A DNA stretch of 64,000 nucleotides, from NCBI GenBank assembly GCA_012845835.1, contig JABAKD010000014.1:6902574-6966573 (forward strand), given 5' to 3'. Shown one piece after another: positions 23,791 to 33,799 of the stretch. The position numbers and the translations under genes were made by a program. The stretch's first letter is position 1. The number at the start of each line of letters is the position of its first letter. Below the pieces are notes generated by a model. The model searched no databases. It was given only the letters and a program-made list of their open reading frames with translations, and was not told the origin of the DNA. Source of the DNA: Undaria pinnatifida (lineage: Eukaryota > Sar > Phaeophyceae > Laminariales > Alariaceae).

Positions 23791-24539
23791 CAATTCAGTA
23801 TGCGTAAAAATATCATTGTTACTCTTGGAGTGGGCTACTTGAGTCTGCCGGGTTTGTACGCAAGTTCCTGTGTACTCCTTGTATAAGTGGCAGGCCAGCG
23901 GAGGTCCAGCCCATGCCTGATGCTCGTGCTGCTAGTGCTGTCGAGCCATGATGGAACATGCGGTGGACGTCGATCGCTGCTGTTCCGAAGTGATCTCTCT
24001 TCTGCTCTTGATGTAATGCAAAATCACACTCACACGCCTGTATTGATCGAATGAAGACCGACGAGTGAGATCTGGCGTTCTGCATCAGGCGTCAGGTGGT
24101 GCGCACTTGATCCTAAAGCTCTTCGAGCGCCCATCTCGCACACCACCAGGGATTACACAAACTAAAACGTGGATCCAAAACGCCAGACCCCTGCTCTCCC
24201 TACAGATGGAAGCTCTTGCGCTAAAACTATACCAGGTACATGATCAAAAGTGCGTGTCGCCGCAGCCGATTGTTTTTCCTATTCCAGACAGCCTCCTCCA
24301 TGGATATTTGGGTGGAGCAACCGCGGCCATAAATTAGCGCACCTGTAAATTAGATGGTGGGGAAGGTCGGAAGTCATGTCGTGAAAAGCACGGAACGACT
24401 TCCTCCACAATTCTGTGATGAATGTTGATCGGGACTACTTGCTACATACAACAAGCAAGACATTCCGGATGGGTCGATATCTCCGAAGAGTCGACGTGTT
24501 AGAACGGGCACCACAAAAAGCGTGAGCCGTACGTACATG

Positions 24540-24612
24540 GGTATTCCTCAGCTCCAGAGTGACTGGAGCCTGTCCTGTGACCACGGACTTGATTATGCGA
24601 GTTAATGTGAGA
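24540..24612 (-). repeat. GTT-linked dispersed repeat, inverted copy
   Basis: Read on the minus strand it gives CTCACATTAACTCGCATAAT, CAAGTCCGTGGTCACAGGAC and CTGGAGCTGAGGAATAC, matching 11235-11300. It directly abuts the expanded AAC array. Confidence 0.7.
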
Positions 24613-24786
<174 letters not shown>

Positions 24787-24899
24787 TGGCCATCATGATA
24801 GATTATGTCAAGATATAAATACAGGCCGGGGAGGTCACGAGTTTTTCAAGCGAAAATAACAAAACGAAAGATGACACACCCCCTGGCATTTTTTTTTTT

Positions 24900-25540
24900 T
24901 TCAGTTTTTGATGAAATTTCGGAGTTTTGCCGAACTCAAAGAGGGTTGAATCTTATCGAGTACGAGCCTCAGTTGGCTCACCAAAGAATCGTCCACCTGG
25001 CACAGAACCGTTACTGCAGCAGCAACGCTCGCGGAAGTCACCCGCGTGGTTGTCCCACTGGAGTCGGCCTGACTCGTAGGCCGGTGTCGGTGCCTTGCGG
25101 AGTGAAATCCACCACCAACTGGTCGCGCTACAACACCCAACCTGACACAAATCTCAGCTGTTGCCCTCAGCGAGCTCGTTCGGTCGGCGCCTCGGTGCGG
25201 TCACTTTGTCAAGTCGACGACGTGAGCTCAAAAATTCACTGCGCCTTCTGCGAATAGTCATGACCTGCCAAGATTACCTTGGGAACGACCCTGCTCAGTC
25301 TTGTGCGCTCGCGAGTGATGGCACAGCTCGAACGGTGCGGCTGTCCGATCCTGTACCTATACGTATAAGTGTCTGCTTTTCCCGAAGGAAACTGAAAATA
25401 GGTGCCTGGTACTGAAGAGGCGAGTTTTTCCGGGGTCGATTTTGTTCGGGTTTCCGAAAGAATCTCGGGGAAAACCAAAACTTTCTCGAAAACCCGAAAT
25501 AATCTCTTCGTTAATAACAAGCCTAACCGACGAGTGAGTG
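24900..25540 (+). repeat. ~650-bp dispersed repeat, copy 2 of 2
   Basis: It is collinear with 855-1545 (shared GAAATTTCGG, TCGCGGAAGTCACCCGCGTG, TCACTTTGTCAAGTCGACGA and CTTGGGAACGACCCTGCT). The end of the copy is rich in CCGAAA and TTTCTCGAAAACCCG. It lies immediately downstream of the AAC array, while copy 1 also follows a GTT-linked block at 560-735, so the two repeats may belong to one larger element. Confidence 0.65.
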
Positions 25541-25559
25541 CTATATAGTACCAATACAA

Positions 25560-25890
25560 GGCCGGTCGCCCCGGTGGTCTACGTAGTGGTTACCCTCGAA
25601 TACTACAGGCGGTGGTCATTCAGTTCGATTCCGACCGTGCTTAGATTTTGACTTTATTTGCAAAATGCAAAAAAAGTATCAACTGCTGAGGGCGCCTAGC
25701 ATGGTGGGTAGGTACAACTCGACGCGAGTCGACGAGGGAAGAAAATGCTGAACTATTCTCGCGATAAATATGAAGGCACGTACCGTAGTGGGGAGGGGGG
25801 AGTAGAGGACCCGCTATGTGACCCCGGATCTGAGTTACTACTGGGAGGGAGAGCGAGAGTAGTGCGAGGATAAGAAATGGGATGAAGCAA
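25560..25890 (+). mobile_element. tRNA-derived SINE-like element, family 1, best copy
   Basis: The head contains an A-box-like TGGTCT-acgt-AGTGG (25575-25589, with a 4-bp insertion) and a B-box-like GTTCGATTCC (25623-25632) in GGTGGTCATTCAGTTCGATTCCGACC. A TTTATTTGCAAAATGC linker follows, then a body with GTGGGTAGGTACAACTCGAC, CTCGCGATAAATATGAAG, CCGCTATGTGACCCCGGAT and an A/G-rich 3' end. Boxes A and B at tRNA-like spacing suggest an RNA polymerase III promoter. There is no coding capacity. Confidence 0.65.
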
Positions 25891-26036
25891 AAAAACGAAC
25901 AAACAAACATCGAGGGACAATAGCGTGCAGCAGCACGGGTATCAGCGTTTTACACGCATGTCACACGATCGTATAAAGTAGTTCCTATCAGTTCGATTCG
26001 GAGACATCCCCTATTACACCCCCTACAATTTCCGTA

Positions 26037-26300
26037 TACCGTACCCCAGCAGCCCGGGCTGAAACGTGCGTTCGATGCTACTGCTGCAGTCGGCATTTCC
26101 AAAATGTTAAAATGTGAACGATAGCTGTTGAGTCTCGGTCAGCTCCCCGCAGCATGCCAACCCCGGTGATATAAAACCTTAGCCCCAAAAATGTTATCAC
26201 GGGGTGTGTGCTATGCTGCAATATACTGCTGTACCCCGGCAGCCCGGGCTGAAACTTGAAACGTATGTTCGATGCTATAGTCGGCATGCTCACTACTGTT
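26037..26300 (+). repeat. ~60-bp duplicated unit
   Basis: GTACCCC(A/G)GCAGCCCGGGCTGAAAC ... GTTCGATGCTA ... AGTCGGCAT occurs at about 26041-26096 and again at 26232-26288. Between them lies a segment containing the inverted pair CCCCGGTGATA and TTATCACGGGG. Confidence 0.6.
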
Positions 26301-26436
26301 TGTAGGTCAGTGGTTATGGTGTGCATGAACCGAAAAGCACACTCGGGGGTGCGTGTGGCAAGGCCACGGAGGATCTTACCCGCCCCTTGGTCCCCCGGCT
26401 CAATATTTCGACTTTTTTTTTTTAAAATCATAATTA

Positions 26437-27233
26437 GGCCATTTCTTACACAATCGGATTCCGCCTGTCGAAAACGGCCCTTTTCAACTGGACTTTTTTT
26501 CGACTGGATTCGTCTGGTCCTTCTTCTTGTCGTCAGTCGAGTCGATTTTATAGTTTTCGTGCTCTTCCTAGAGGTTGTTGGTGTGAGGGAGTACTGCTGT
26601 CCTGCTCTATGGCAGTCGAAAATCGGTTGACAGCTCTGTGCTTCGCGCGTTCCCCGCGAGCACCGCGTGCTTCGCGCGCGACGAACCCTCGTCCAAGGGG
26701 GTTGGTGGCGTTGCACTTTAGGCGAAAGCCGCCAAAGCTACGTTTGTGGCGTTGCACTCAGCCGAGAGCCGCCAAAGCTACGGCAGGCGTAGCCGTTGCA
26801 GGCAAAGTGGCATCGATACTGCGCGCTGCTGTCGTCGTGTGATACACGCGGCTGGCAAGCGGAGCTAGAAATGCACCACGCTGACTTGCGGCGAGAAGCA
26901 ACAGCAGTGATAGCCAAGCCAGCGTCGGCGCTGTTGTATGATACTGCTGTGTCGTAGCTGGTATGGGTGTGTGGGCGTGTGGGTGTTTTTGGTGGTGGGA
27001 TGAGCGATGCGATGGATTAAAAAAACACGTGTAAAACTTTTCCGACTGGGCTTTTCGACTGGCAGATCCAGTCAAAAAAGTCGAGTTTTTCGACTGGATC
27101 CCCCAGTCGGAAAACTCAGTCGAAAAAAGTTGAGTCCGAAAAGCTCTTTTTTCGACTGTGTAAGAAAGCCATTTGGGCTTGAGTCGAAAAAGGCCGTTTT
27201 CGACTGACAAATCCGACTGTGTAAGAAATGGCC
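26437..27233 (-). mobile_element. PIF/Harbinger-like non-autonomous element, copy B
   Basis: The ends are GGCCATTTCTTACACAATCG and CGACTGTGTAAGAAATGGCC, flanked by TTA at 26434-26436 and 27234-27236. The interior is the reverse of copy A, with similar order and spacing. The right-hand subterminal region (27035-27215) is packed with TTTTCGACTG and CAGTCGAAAA motifs, at least eight in all. The presequence-like frame is present on the minus strand but its ATG is changed to CTG. No transposase is seen. Confidence 0.8.
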
Positions 27234-27579
27234 TTACGACGGTTTCGAAAGACCTAAGACTGCCACTTTCCACCAATCAGTGGCCCCGATATTAATCAAT
27301 ATTAATGGGGTCAGCAAACCCAAGCCATGAGGATCGCAGGCTGACTTGTTGGGATCATCAGGACGGCGCGCTTTGGCGGACACATGGCGGCCCCACAAGT
27401 TAAGGCCACCGATGTCCTCAGTCATGACATCTGTACAAAAATGGGGGCGCTTGACTTCCGTTGTGTCGAGAGCTCCATGACGGCGACTTTTTGTATCCGG
27501 CCAATTCGACAAAGACCGACGCAGCTCCCAGAGAAGCTCCATCCTCAGGCCTTTTTGTTAAAGAAAACCCGGAAAAGTA

Positions 27580-27730
27580 CGCTTCAGCTGTGAGATCGAC
27601 TTTTCTTTTTTCATCGACAGCAATCTCTGCGAGCTGCGTGTGACTGCGTGTGATACTTCGATCGCTCGTGATACGGGGTGTGTATACCCTCGTGAATTTT
27701 ACAGGTTGGTGACTCCCTTGTTGATTCATG
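27580..27730 (+). repeat. CAGCTGTGAGATCGA multicopy repeat, partial
   Basis: CAGCTGTGAGATCGAC, GCGAGCTGCGTGTGA (with GACTGCGTGT duplicated), CTTCGATCGCTCGTGATACG and TTGGTGACTCCC are present. The distal part of the family unit is missing. Confidence 0.65.
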
Positions 27731-28030
27731 GGCCTTTTACTAGTATAGCGTGTGCTTCACAGGACGTACAAGAGACCGAAGACTGAAGGATAGCCGCTAC
27801 GCCGTTGTTAATTGGCCTACGCACATGTCGCCCCGTCCAAAACGTCTTCAATAAAGTTTACTCTGAAGCCAACAAACATATTTTAAGCCTGTTAGCGAAC
27901 GACCTGCAGGGCTTGGCTGGCGTAACCACCCGGTGTAAACCAAGCAACACATGAATGGCACCGCAAACCCCGGCCAGCTGCGAGGTTCATCAGCACCATT
28001 GCCCTGGCGCCATGGCTTATACCACGTTAA

Positions 28031-28415
28031 CCGTTTTTGGCCCCTGCTGTTCGAACTGGATTCGAAACGTATAAAAAAATATTCCCGGTACGACAGGTAA
28101 CTGATGCCGAGAGTCCTCTATCAAGCTCATCCAGGGCCATACAATTCAATGGGGCGATTCGACTTGCTCGAAAACCGCAAATCTAGTATACCACAAAGCC
28201 TCTTTCTTTTACACGCGAACATGAGTTTTTGTGCTAGGAGTCAACAATTACACGCTCTTCACCGCTTTTGGCTGCTGCTGTTCGTTCCGGACTCGAAACG
28301 AACAAAAACGTCTGGTACGGAAGATAGGTAATGTCGAGACGTATCTATCAAAGTCATTGAGGGGCGTTGATTTCAATGGGGGCGACTTGCAATGTTTGAA
28401 AACCGCAAACCTTGA
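28031..28415 (+). repeat. ~235-bp-offset duplicated unit
   Basis: Two units (28031-28192 and 28266-28412) share CTGCTGTTCG, GATTCGAAACG or GACTCGAAACG, the GGTACGxxAGxTAxxxx phrase, CTCTATCAAGCTCAT-like, TTCAATGGGG, CGACTTG and GAAAACCGCAAA. No frame is conserved. Confidence 0.55.
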
Positions 28416-28644
28416 TCGCGCACCTCTCCTCTATTTTATAGTAGCTTAAAAACGTTTTCGCGATTTCTAGAATGCATCCGATGGAAAACAGATTATAGGC
28501 ATAAATTCCGAGTAGACGGGTCTAAACAAGGACACCATTCGTATGCAGTTTCCCGTGCGACCCTCCGTGTCCTCAATCAGCGCTGCCGTTCTACTCGGAC
28601 AGACCGGTATACCCGGACTGCTGTGCTTTTGTCAAATGCGCGCC

Positions 28645-28945
28645 ATAACCCCCCCCCCCCCCCCCCCCCGCCGCCGCCGCCGCCGCCTTCCCGCCGCCCC
28701 CACAATCGCCTACTAGAATACTAGCATCACGCGTGCAGAAAGCTATTCATGTATGCGACCTATCCCCCCTTCACCCCCCCCCGCCCCCCCTTGAGACCCC
28801 CCGCCGCCCTCCCTTCACCGGTCATACGACTACAGAGTATACATAATAAACTGGTACCTTCCACAGCCGTCTGATTTTGCCCCCCTGAAAAAAATTGGTT
28901 TTGTAGTTTCCGTGCACAGCTTGATTAACATCACTCTGTTGACCT
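28645..28945 (-). repeat. C-rich tract plus inverted 3' part of the multicopy repeat
   Basis: Long C runs and a (CCG)n run at 28649-28690 are followed by further C-rich DNA. Positions 28815-28945 match, inverted, the distal part of the CAGCTGTGAGATCGA family (TGGTACCTTCCACAGCCGTC, TCTGATTTTGCCCCCCT, GTAGTTTCCGTGCACAG, AACATCACTCTGTTGAC). Confidence 0.55.
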
Positions 28946-29339
28946 TAGTTCAAGCTTTTCAAAGAAAAATACTTTTGTCCCTCGCGCTGAACGTCGGCCA
29001 GTCGTTCGTCGTTATGGTGCGCAGTTAACATGAAGAAAGCAAGATTTTCCGTCTGAGACCCAAAGGGGTTGTTGGTAGTATGCGCCACTAAGAATTGAAT
29101 AGCGACTGGGGCGGCGGCGTGCCCGCGACGACGCGTGCATGCCTTCTCTCGACTACGCTTATCTCTTGCCGGACCTTCTGCGCTGTTCATGAGTGCATAC
29201 AGTAGTTCACGTGTATGCGTTGAGGTTTCACCAATATGTTTAACCCTTTCCCTGCTGCGACAATCGCCCTACTCTTAAGTCGAAGTATTTTTGTCCGTCC
29301 CGAAAAACAAGGAGTCAGATGTGAAGGGGTTAACTATAA

Positions 29340-29642
29340 TTGGCGACGAAAATTGACCGTTTCGACATCGGCCGCTGGTGGTTAGCGATGATGAAAATTG
29401 TGTTCGAACGACAACAATTCAAAGACTCGTCGTACGGGACGGACGAAGCCAACATGACCCTATTCGTACTGCTGCGCGCGCACGCTACTGGCAGGCACTT
29501 GAAAATATCGCAATCGTCGTTTTCTTTGTCTCTATACTATAATCAAGATATACACGGGCCCCAAACGAAAGAACGCCGTTTCCCTACCATAACCAGTTCC
29601 TTTCGCGTAATACCTGCTACAGGTATTTTTTATGTCTCATGA
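29340..29642 (+). pseudogene. Possible copia-type gag fragment
   Basis: The frame starts MATKIDRFDIGRWWLAMMKI, which resembles the start of Ty1/copia gag proteins (K-x-x-x-F-x-G-x-x-F-x-x-W-x-x-x-M), although the usual gap-spanning residues are missing. It ends after 100 codons, and no zinc knuckle, protease, integrase or reverse transcriptase follows. It could be a truncated gag relic or coincidence. Confidence 0.25.
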
Positions 29643-30317
29643 ATTTGCCTGCATCTACTGTAAAGTGGAAGCAGGAAAACAAAAAAACGGCCCTCTGAAG
29701 TATTGCCCGAACGGCTTGCGGCGCATGCGCAGTGCGAAAAAAAGGCGAACAAACGAAAACCACAAGAGGAGAAAACGCTGACGGATGTCTTCTCTCCTCT
29801 TTGACTTATTTAATGGAGCACACCCACCTTAACTTTTGGGATAATGTATCTTAACCCCTTTGGGCCCCCAAATCCCTTCCTAAACTGAGTTCAAGTAAAC
29901 TTGTCCCCAAAGGGGTTTCCAGTTGTAATCGCGTGAAGGAAATGGACGATTTCGGCATTTGCCAGCCCCGGATGCTGTGGGAACGTACGCGTCCAAAGTG
30001 TAGCACAGGGAGATGTACAACGGACTATGGGCTACGAGTTTGACGATAAGAAAACGATGTGTTCTTACCGTCCTCGCCCATGGGTGTCCAACGCACGCGC
30101 ATCTTGATGGTATTATACGTGTGTCCAAGGACCAATACCCGAATGGGTAGGTTGGACGGTGGACCAAGCCCGTCGGAAGGCTGTTCTCATGGCCGGGGGG
30201 TGTTGTTAGTGGGTGAGCTTGCGCAAGTCCCCCACTACTTGAGAGATGACTTTCCCCGTGGCTATCTTCACCACACGTGATCCCCATGGATCAATTCGGG
30301 TCGACATATTCACGCAT

Positions 30318-30532
30318 ATGTATGCAACGGCAGCTTGCGCTGCTGGAGTAGTAAGGGGGACCGCCGGTAGGGCCAACTCGCGCTGTCGTTACCATGCGAA
30401 CTGAAGGACAGTCACGCCAGCTAGCGCTGGATTGCGAATACAATTGAGTTAAATTGGCACACGACGTGTATGAAAAATACGTGGAAGGTGTGGTGAGCTT
30501 GAGCTTTATTTTTCCCGATCCGCCGGAGACTA
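30318..30532 (+). repeat. ~200-bp dispersed element, copy 1
   Basis: CGGCAGCTTGCGCTGC, GCCAGCTAGCGCTGG, ATTGAGTTAAATTGGCACAC, AATACGTGGAAG, GTGGTGAGCTTGAGCTTTAT and the ATCCGCCGGAGA end match the insertion at 37893-38090, whose limits are defined by a target duplication, and the partial copy at 62470-62632. Confidence 0.7.
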
Positions 30533-30554
30533 AAGAATTTTATGTAAAGTACGA

Positions 30555-31650
30555 ATACGCTCCAGCTGTGAGATCGAAGATTTCTTCGTCGAAACTCATA
30601 TTTGCAAGCTGCGTGTGATACTCCGATCGCGCGTGTTACTGGGTGTGCGTCCTCATTAAGGATATAGGTCGGCGACTCCCATTAGAACTCTAGCGTAGCT
30701 TGTGCCAGGATCAACAGGATGCTGCTACTCAACCTGTGCGCTGAAACCGTAAAACCCCGTTTTTGAGGGGCACAGCATCTGACGGCTGTGGAAGGAGTTG
30801 CACCAGTTTATTATGTATAATCCTGTGTGTATATTGTAGTAAAGATGTACACGCGTGCTCTTGTCAGGCCTTGCCTTTTCAGGGTCGACGTGACTGGATC
30901 CCAAAAGGTTACGTAGACAACACCAATCGTGCCTGTCGTCTCGTCCAGGTGGCGCGGCCATCACGATTATCCCCACTGCAAGCCTGACGGCTGACGTGCT
31001 GAAAATTGCGGTATCCCCCGACTGCTTGCGTGCGAAATTGCCGGTACCTTCCTTCATCATCGCTGGAGTGCTTGCATGCAGAATATGCCGGTGTCCCAAT
31101 CGTCGCCTGACTGCTTGCACGCATGAATTCCCGATACATTAGTGGCTACGATATATGAGACGCCCTCTCCTCAATGGATGTACGACTTACAGGATATGCA
31201 TAATAAACTGGTGCATTCCTTCCAAAAACCGTCAGATTTATCCCCTTGAAGGATTTACAGTTTCCACGCACTTTTTGAGATGCCCCGCCCATCCCCCCCC
31301 CCCCCCCCCCCCGCGCGCTCCCTTATGTTCAAACCCATGCCCCCACGTCCTTAAAAACTCCGCCCTCCCCTCACCGGTTATACGACTTACAGGATACACT
31401 TGATGAACTGATGCATTTCTTTCCACAGCTGTCAGATTTTGTCCCCCTCAAAAACGGGTCTAATAGTTTCCGCGCACAGACTGACTAACATCACCCTGTT
31501 GACCCCGATAGCTACACTGCAGTTCCAAGGGGAGTCGCCGACCTATATCCTTAATGAGGACACACAACCCGTAATACGCGCGATTTGAGTATCACACAGC
31601 TTGCAAACATGAATTTCGACAAAATATTCGATCTCACAGCTGGAGTGTAT
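30555..31650. repeat. Inverted pair of the CAGCTGTGAGATCGA repeat
   Basis: A plus copy (30555-30840: CTCCAGCTGTGAGATCGAAG ... GTCGGCGACTCCC ... CTGTGGAAGGAGTTGCACC) faces minus-strand copies at 31185-31265 (partial) and 31375-31650 (fuller, ending GATCTCACAGCTGGAG). A long C run lies at 31291-31311. The arrangement forms a large imperfect inverted repeat of about 1.1 kb. Confidence 0.7.
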
Positions 31651-33160
31651 TTTTACTTTTATAATATGAGACGGTTCGACAAGCCGAAGTATTTATCTCA
31701 TGTCCGGTTTTCTCTTGCTTCGGTTTAAGAATGTTCTCCTACATCGAAAGCACGATATAAGATAATTTTATCTTATATCGTAGCCGAATTCTTCGGGGCC
31801 ATTTCGAACATTGCTCAAAATCGATGTCAGGGCTCATCGACCCCATTCCGAACTACGTTGACGCCATGCTGCGGATATGCCAGTGCATCGTGTGCACTCA
31901 ATGCACCGTTCGATCTGTTTTTTAATTGGCACATATTCATATCCACTGGAAACAAAAATGAGCTCTGCGTGCTCACGCTTGCTACGCTCTGTGTATACCT
32001 ATGCCCCCCCCCCCCCCGCGAAAGTCAGTCTTCCAAACTTGTTGGACGAATGGACACGAGTGGCTGATGCATATAATGTATGTACCCTTCCTCGTTTAAA
32101 ACTAAAAAACGAAGGCTGCCCGCTGCACAGGGCGTGGCGTTTGGAGGCGTGTGCGTGCGGCACAACTTTTCTGAAAGCTTGATATAGGAGAAAATCTCGG
32201 GAGTAAGACAAAAATGCTCTTATGTATATATCGGGTTTTTTGTGACAAGCCGAAATAGTTCTCTTATATCCGTACTTTCTCTAATATCGATTATGTTATA
32301 TCCTAGCCGTTACGGTACGCCTATTGCCGCCGGTATGTTTTTGCTTGCAGAACATGCGATGCACCTTTAACGACCTTTCACCCACAAAAATCGTACCAGA
32401 TAAAGTACCAAATATGTTTCACTTCATGAGAGGCTTTTAGGCTGTTTCGTGTGTTTTTGTGTATTTCGTTTTTACAAATTGCGAGAGGGCGTCGACCCAA
32501 CCCAACTCTAACCCTGACCCTAACCCAGGCTAAGGCTCTGACCCGACCCCCTAGCCTGACCATGAAACGGTCCGCCGCCTCGACGATCCCCCGGCACCAC
32601 TCGCCACCCTTCTCTTGACTGCTAGGACTGCACCCTCGTAGTTTGCGACAAATCACCTCGAATTAGTGAGGATTAAATTTTGTAGTGTCAAAAGGGCAAC
32701 CCTTCTCCAACCCCTAATGTTTTCGCAGTCTAATTCCAAGCGTTGTGACCCCTTGTCGGGGATGCAGTGCTAAGAGGGCCGTGGGCCGCAAAACCGTGCC
32801 TACTCCGTACACCGATAGGGGACTTTTTTTTTTCCGTAGATGGTTGGCTCGAAGCTGTAAGTTCCAGCTATTAGTTGTAGTGACTGTTGTTTACCCGATG
32901 ATGTCTGCGATTTCTAACCTCTGTTGGGTTGGAAAAAAGTGGAAAATATTATGGAAGGTCATGACCCAAGGTCAAGCAATCCACGAACAAATTGGGTTAG
33001 AAAACTGAATCCAGCACACCAGTACTTGCATGTACCGTGCTCCGACCCCCGGGGTTCCGTTCTCTTATCTAATGCCGTGCCCGCTATTAATAGAATATAC
33101 TTCACGTTTTGGAGTCCCCTCCCGACGCCTACCCCTCCCCCGTCGCGCGAGAAACAGGAA
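31651..33160. other. No gene supported; 28-bp palindrome and telomere-like phrases
   Basis: A perfect 28-base hairpin (CGATATAAGATAA, TT, TTATCTTATATCG) lies at 31753-31780. At about 32505-32530 CTAACCCTGACCCTAACCC is telomere-like but degenerate. GACAAGCCGAA occurs at 31679 and 32244. The missing 5' exons of the exchanger gene would be expected in or before this stretch, but I could not identify them. Confidence 0.4.
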
Positions 33161-33164
33161 GGGG

Positions 33165-33325
33165 ATACGTTAATCATGTTTTTTTGTGATGTATGAAACA
33201 AACGAACTGAGCCCCCCAATGTTGGAGGCGTCTTTATTAGGAGTAGGAACGGTGTTCCGTCTCGAAATGGATGTGTGGTCAAGGGTCAAATTACTAGGGC
33301 ACGTGACAAGTGCGTACGCGCCCCT
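33165..33325 (+). mobile_element. LINE 3'-end fragment (tail of the 39.6-kb LINE family)
   Basis: The frame reads PNVGGVFIRSRNGVPSRNGC and then VVKGQITRA, matching the terminal peptide at 39588-39685 (PNVGGVSMRSMNGASSRKGC, MVNGGMTKA). Upstream, GAAACAGGAAGGGGATA also matches 39519-39535. It is a strongly 5'-truncated copy, as expected from target-primed reverse transcription. It lies just upstream of the first recognised exchanger exon. Confidence 0.75.
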
Positions 33326-33387
33326 GCCTCTTGTGACGGAAGGATCGTTTCTTCGTGCTCGGCCGATCGTACCTACAACTGTTGGTG

Positions 33388-33600
33388 GTGAATGTTGTTG
33401 TTGTTGTTGTTCTTGTTGTTGTTGTTGTTGTTCCATGATTCGTGTGTATATGTGTGGTCGCGTGTATGGGCGTGTCTGTCTGCCTGCCTGCCTGCCTGCC
33501 CGTGTGTGTTGGCGTGCGCGTTTGTGCCGTTTGTCATAACCAGTCTGTGTCTCACAAGCCGCCCTCCCTCCCTCCCTCCCTCCCTCCCCCCCTCCCGGTG
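33388..33600. repeat. GTT, CCTG and CCCT microsatellites
   Basis: (TTG)n at 33393-33432, (CCTG)n at about 33480-33500 and (CCCT)n at about 33561-33590. Confidence 0.85.
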
Positions 33601-33612
33601 TCCATGCCGGTG

Positions 33613-33797
33613 TCCCTTGTGTCCGGTATGATCCTATTCGGAATCGGCACGCTTCCATTCGGAATCGACACCTTCCTATTCGGTGTCGACATCGTTCTAT
33701 TTGACATCGACACCCTCCTCTTCGGCATTGGCATCCTCCTATTTGATACCGACACCCTCCTATTCGGAATCGGCATCCTTCTATTCGGTATCCGAAA
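33613..33797 (+). repeat. 18-bp-based minisatellite (CTATTCGGAATCGGCATC type)
   Basis: About nine to ten imperfect units of roughly 18-21 bases read (C)CTATTCGG(A/T)(A/G)TCG(G/A)CA(C/T)CCTT. Translated, they give a Phe-Gly-Ile-Gly-x-Leu-Leu pattern, but this lies upstream of the exon acceptor and is more likely intronic. The same unit type occurs in reverse orientation at 48838-49195, on the far side of the exchanger gene. Confidence 0.7.
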
Positions 33798-33799
33798 AG

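Noticed and set aside
32505-32530. Interstitial telomere
   Set aside because: Only a few degenerate CCCTAA-like phrases (also at 54300-54330); too short and irregular to support a fused telomere.
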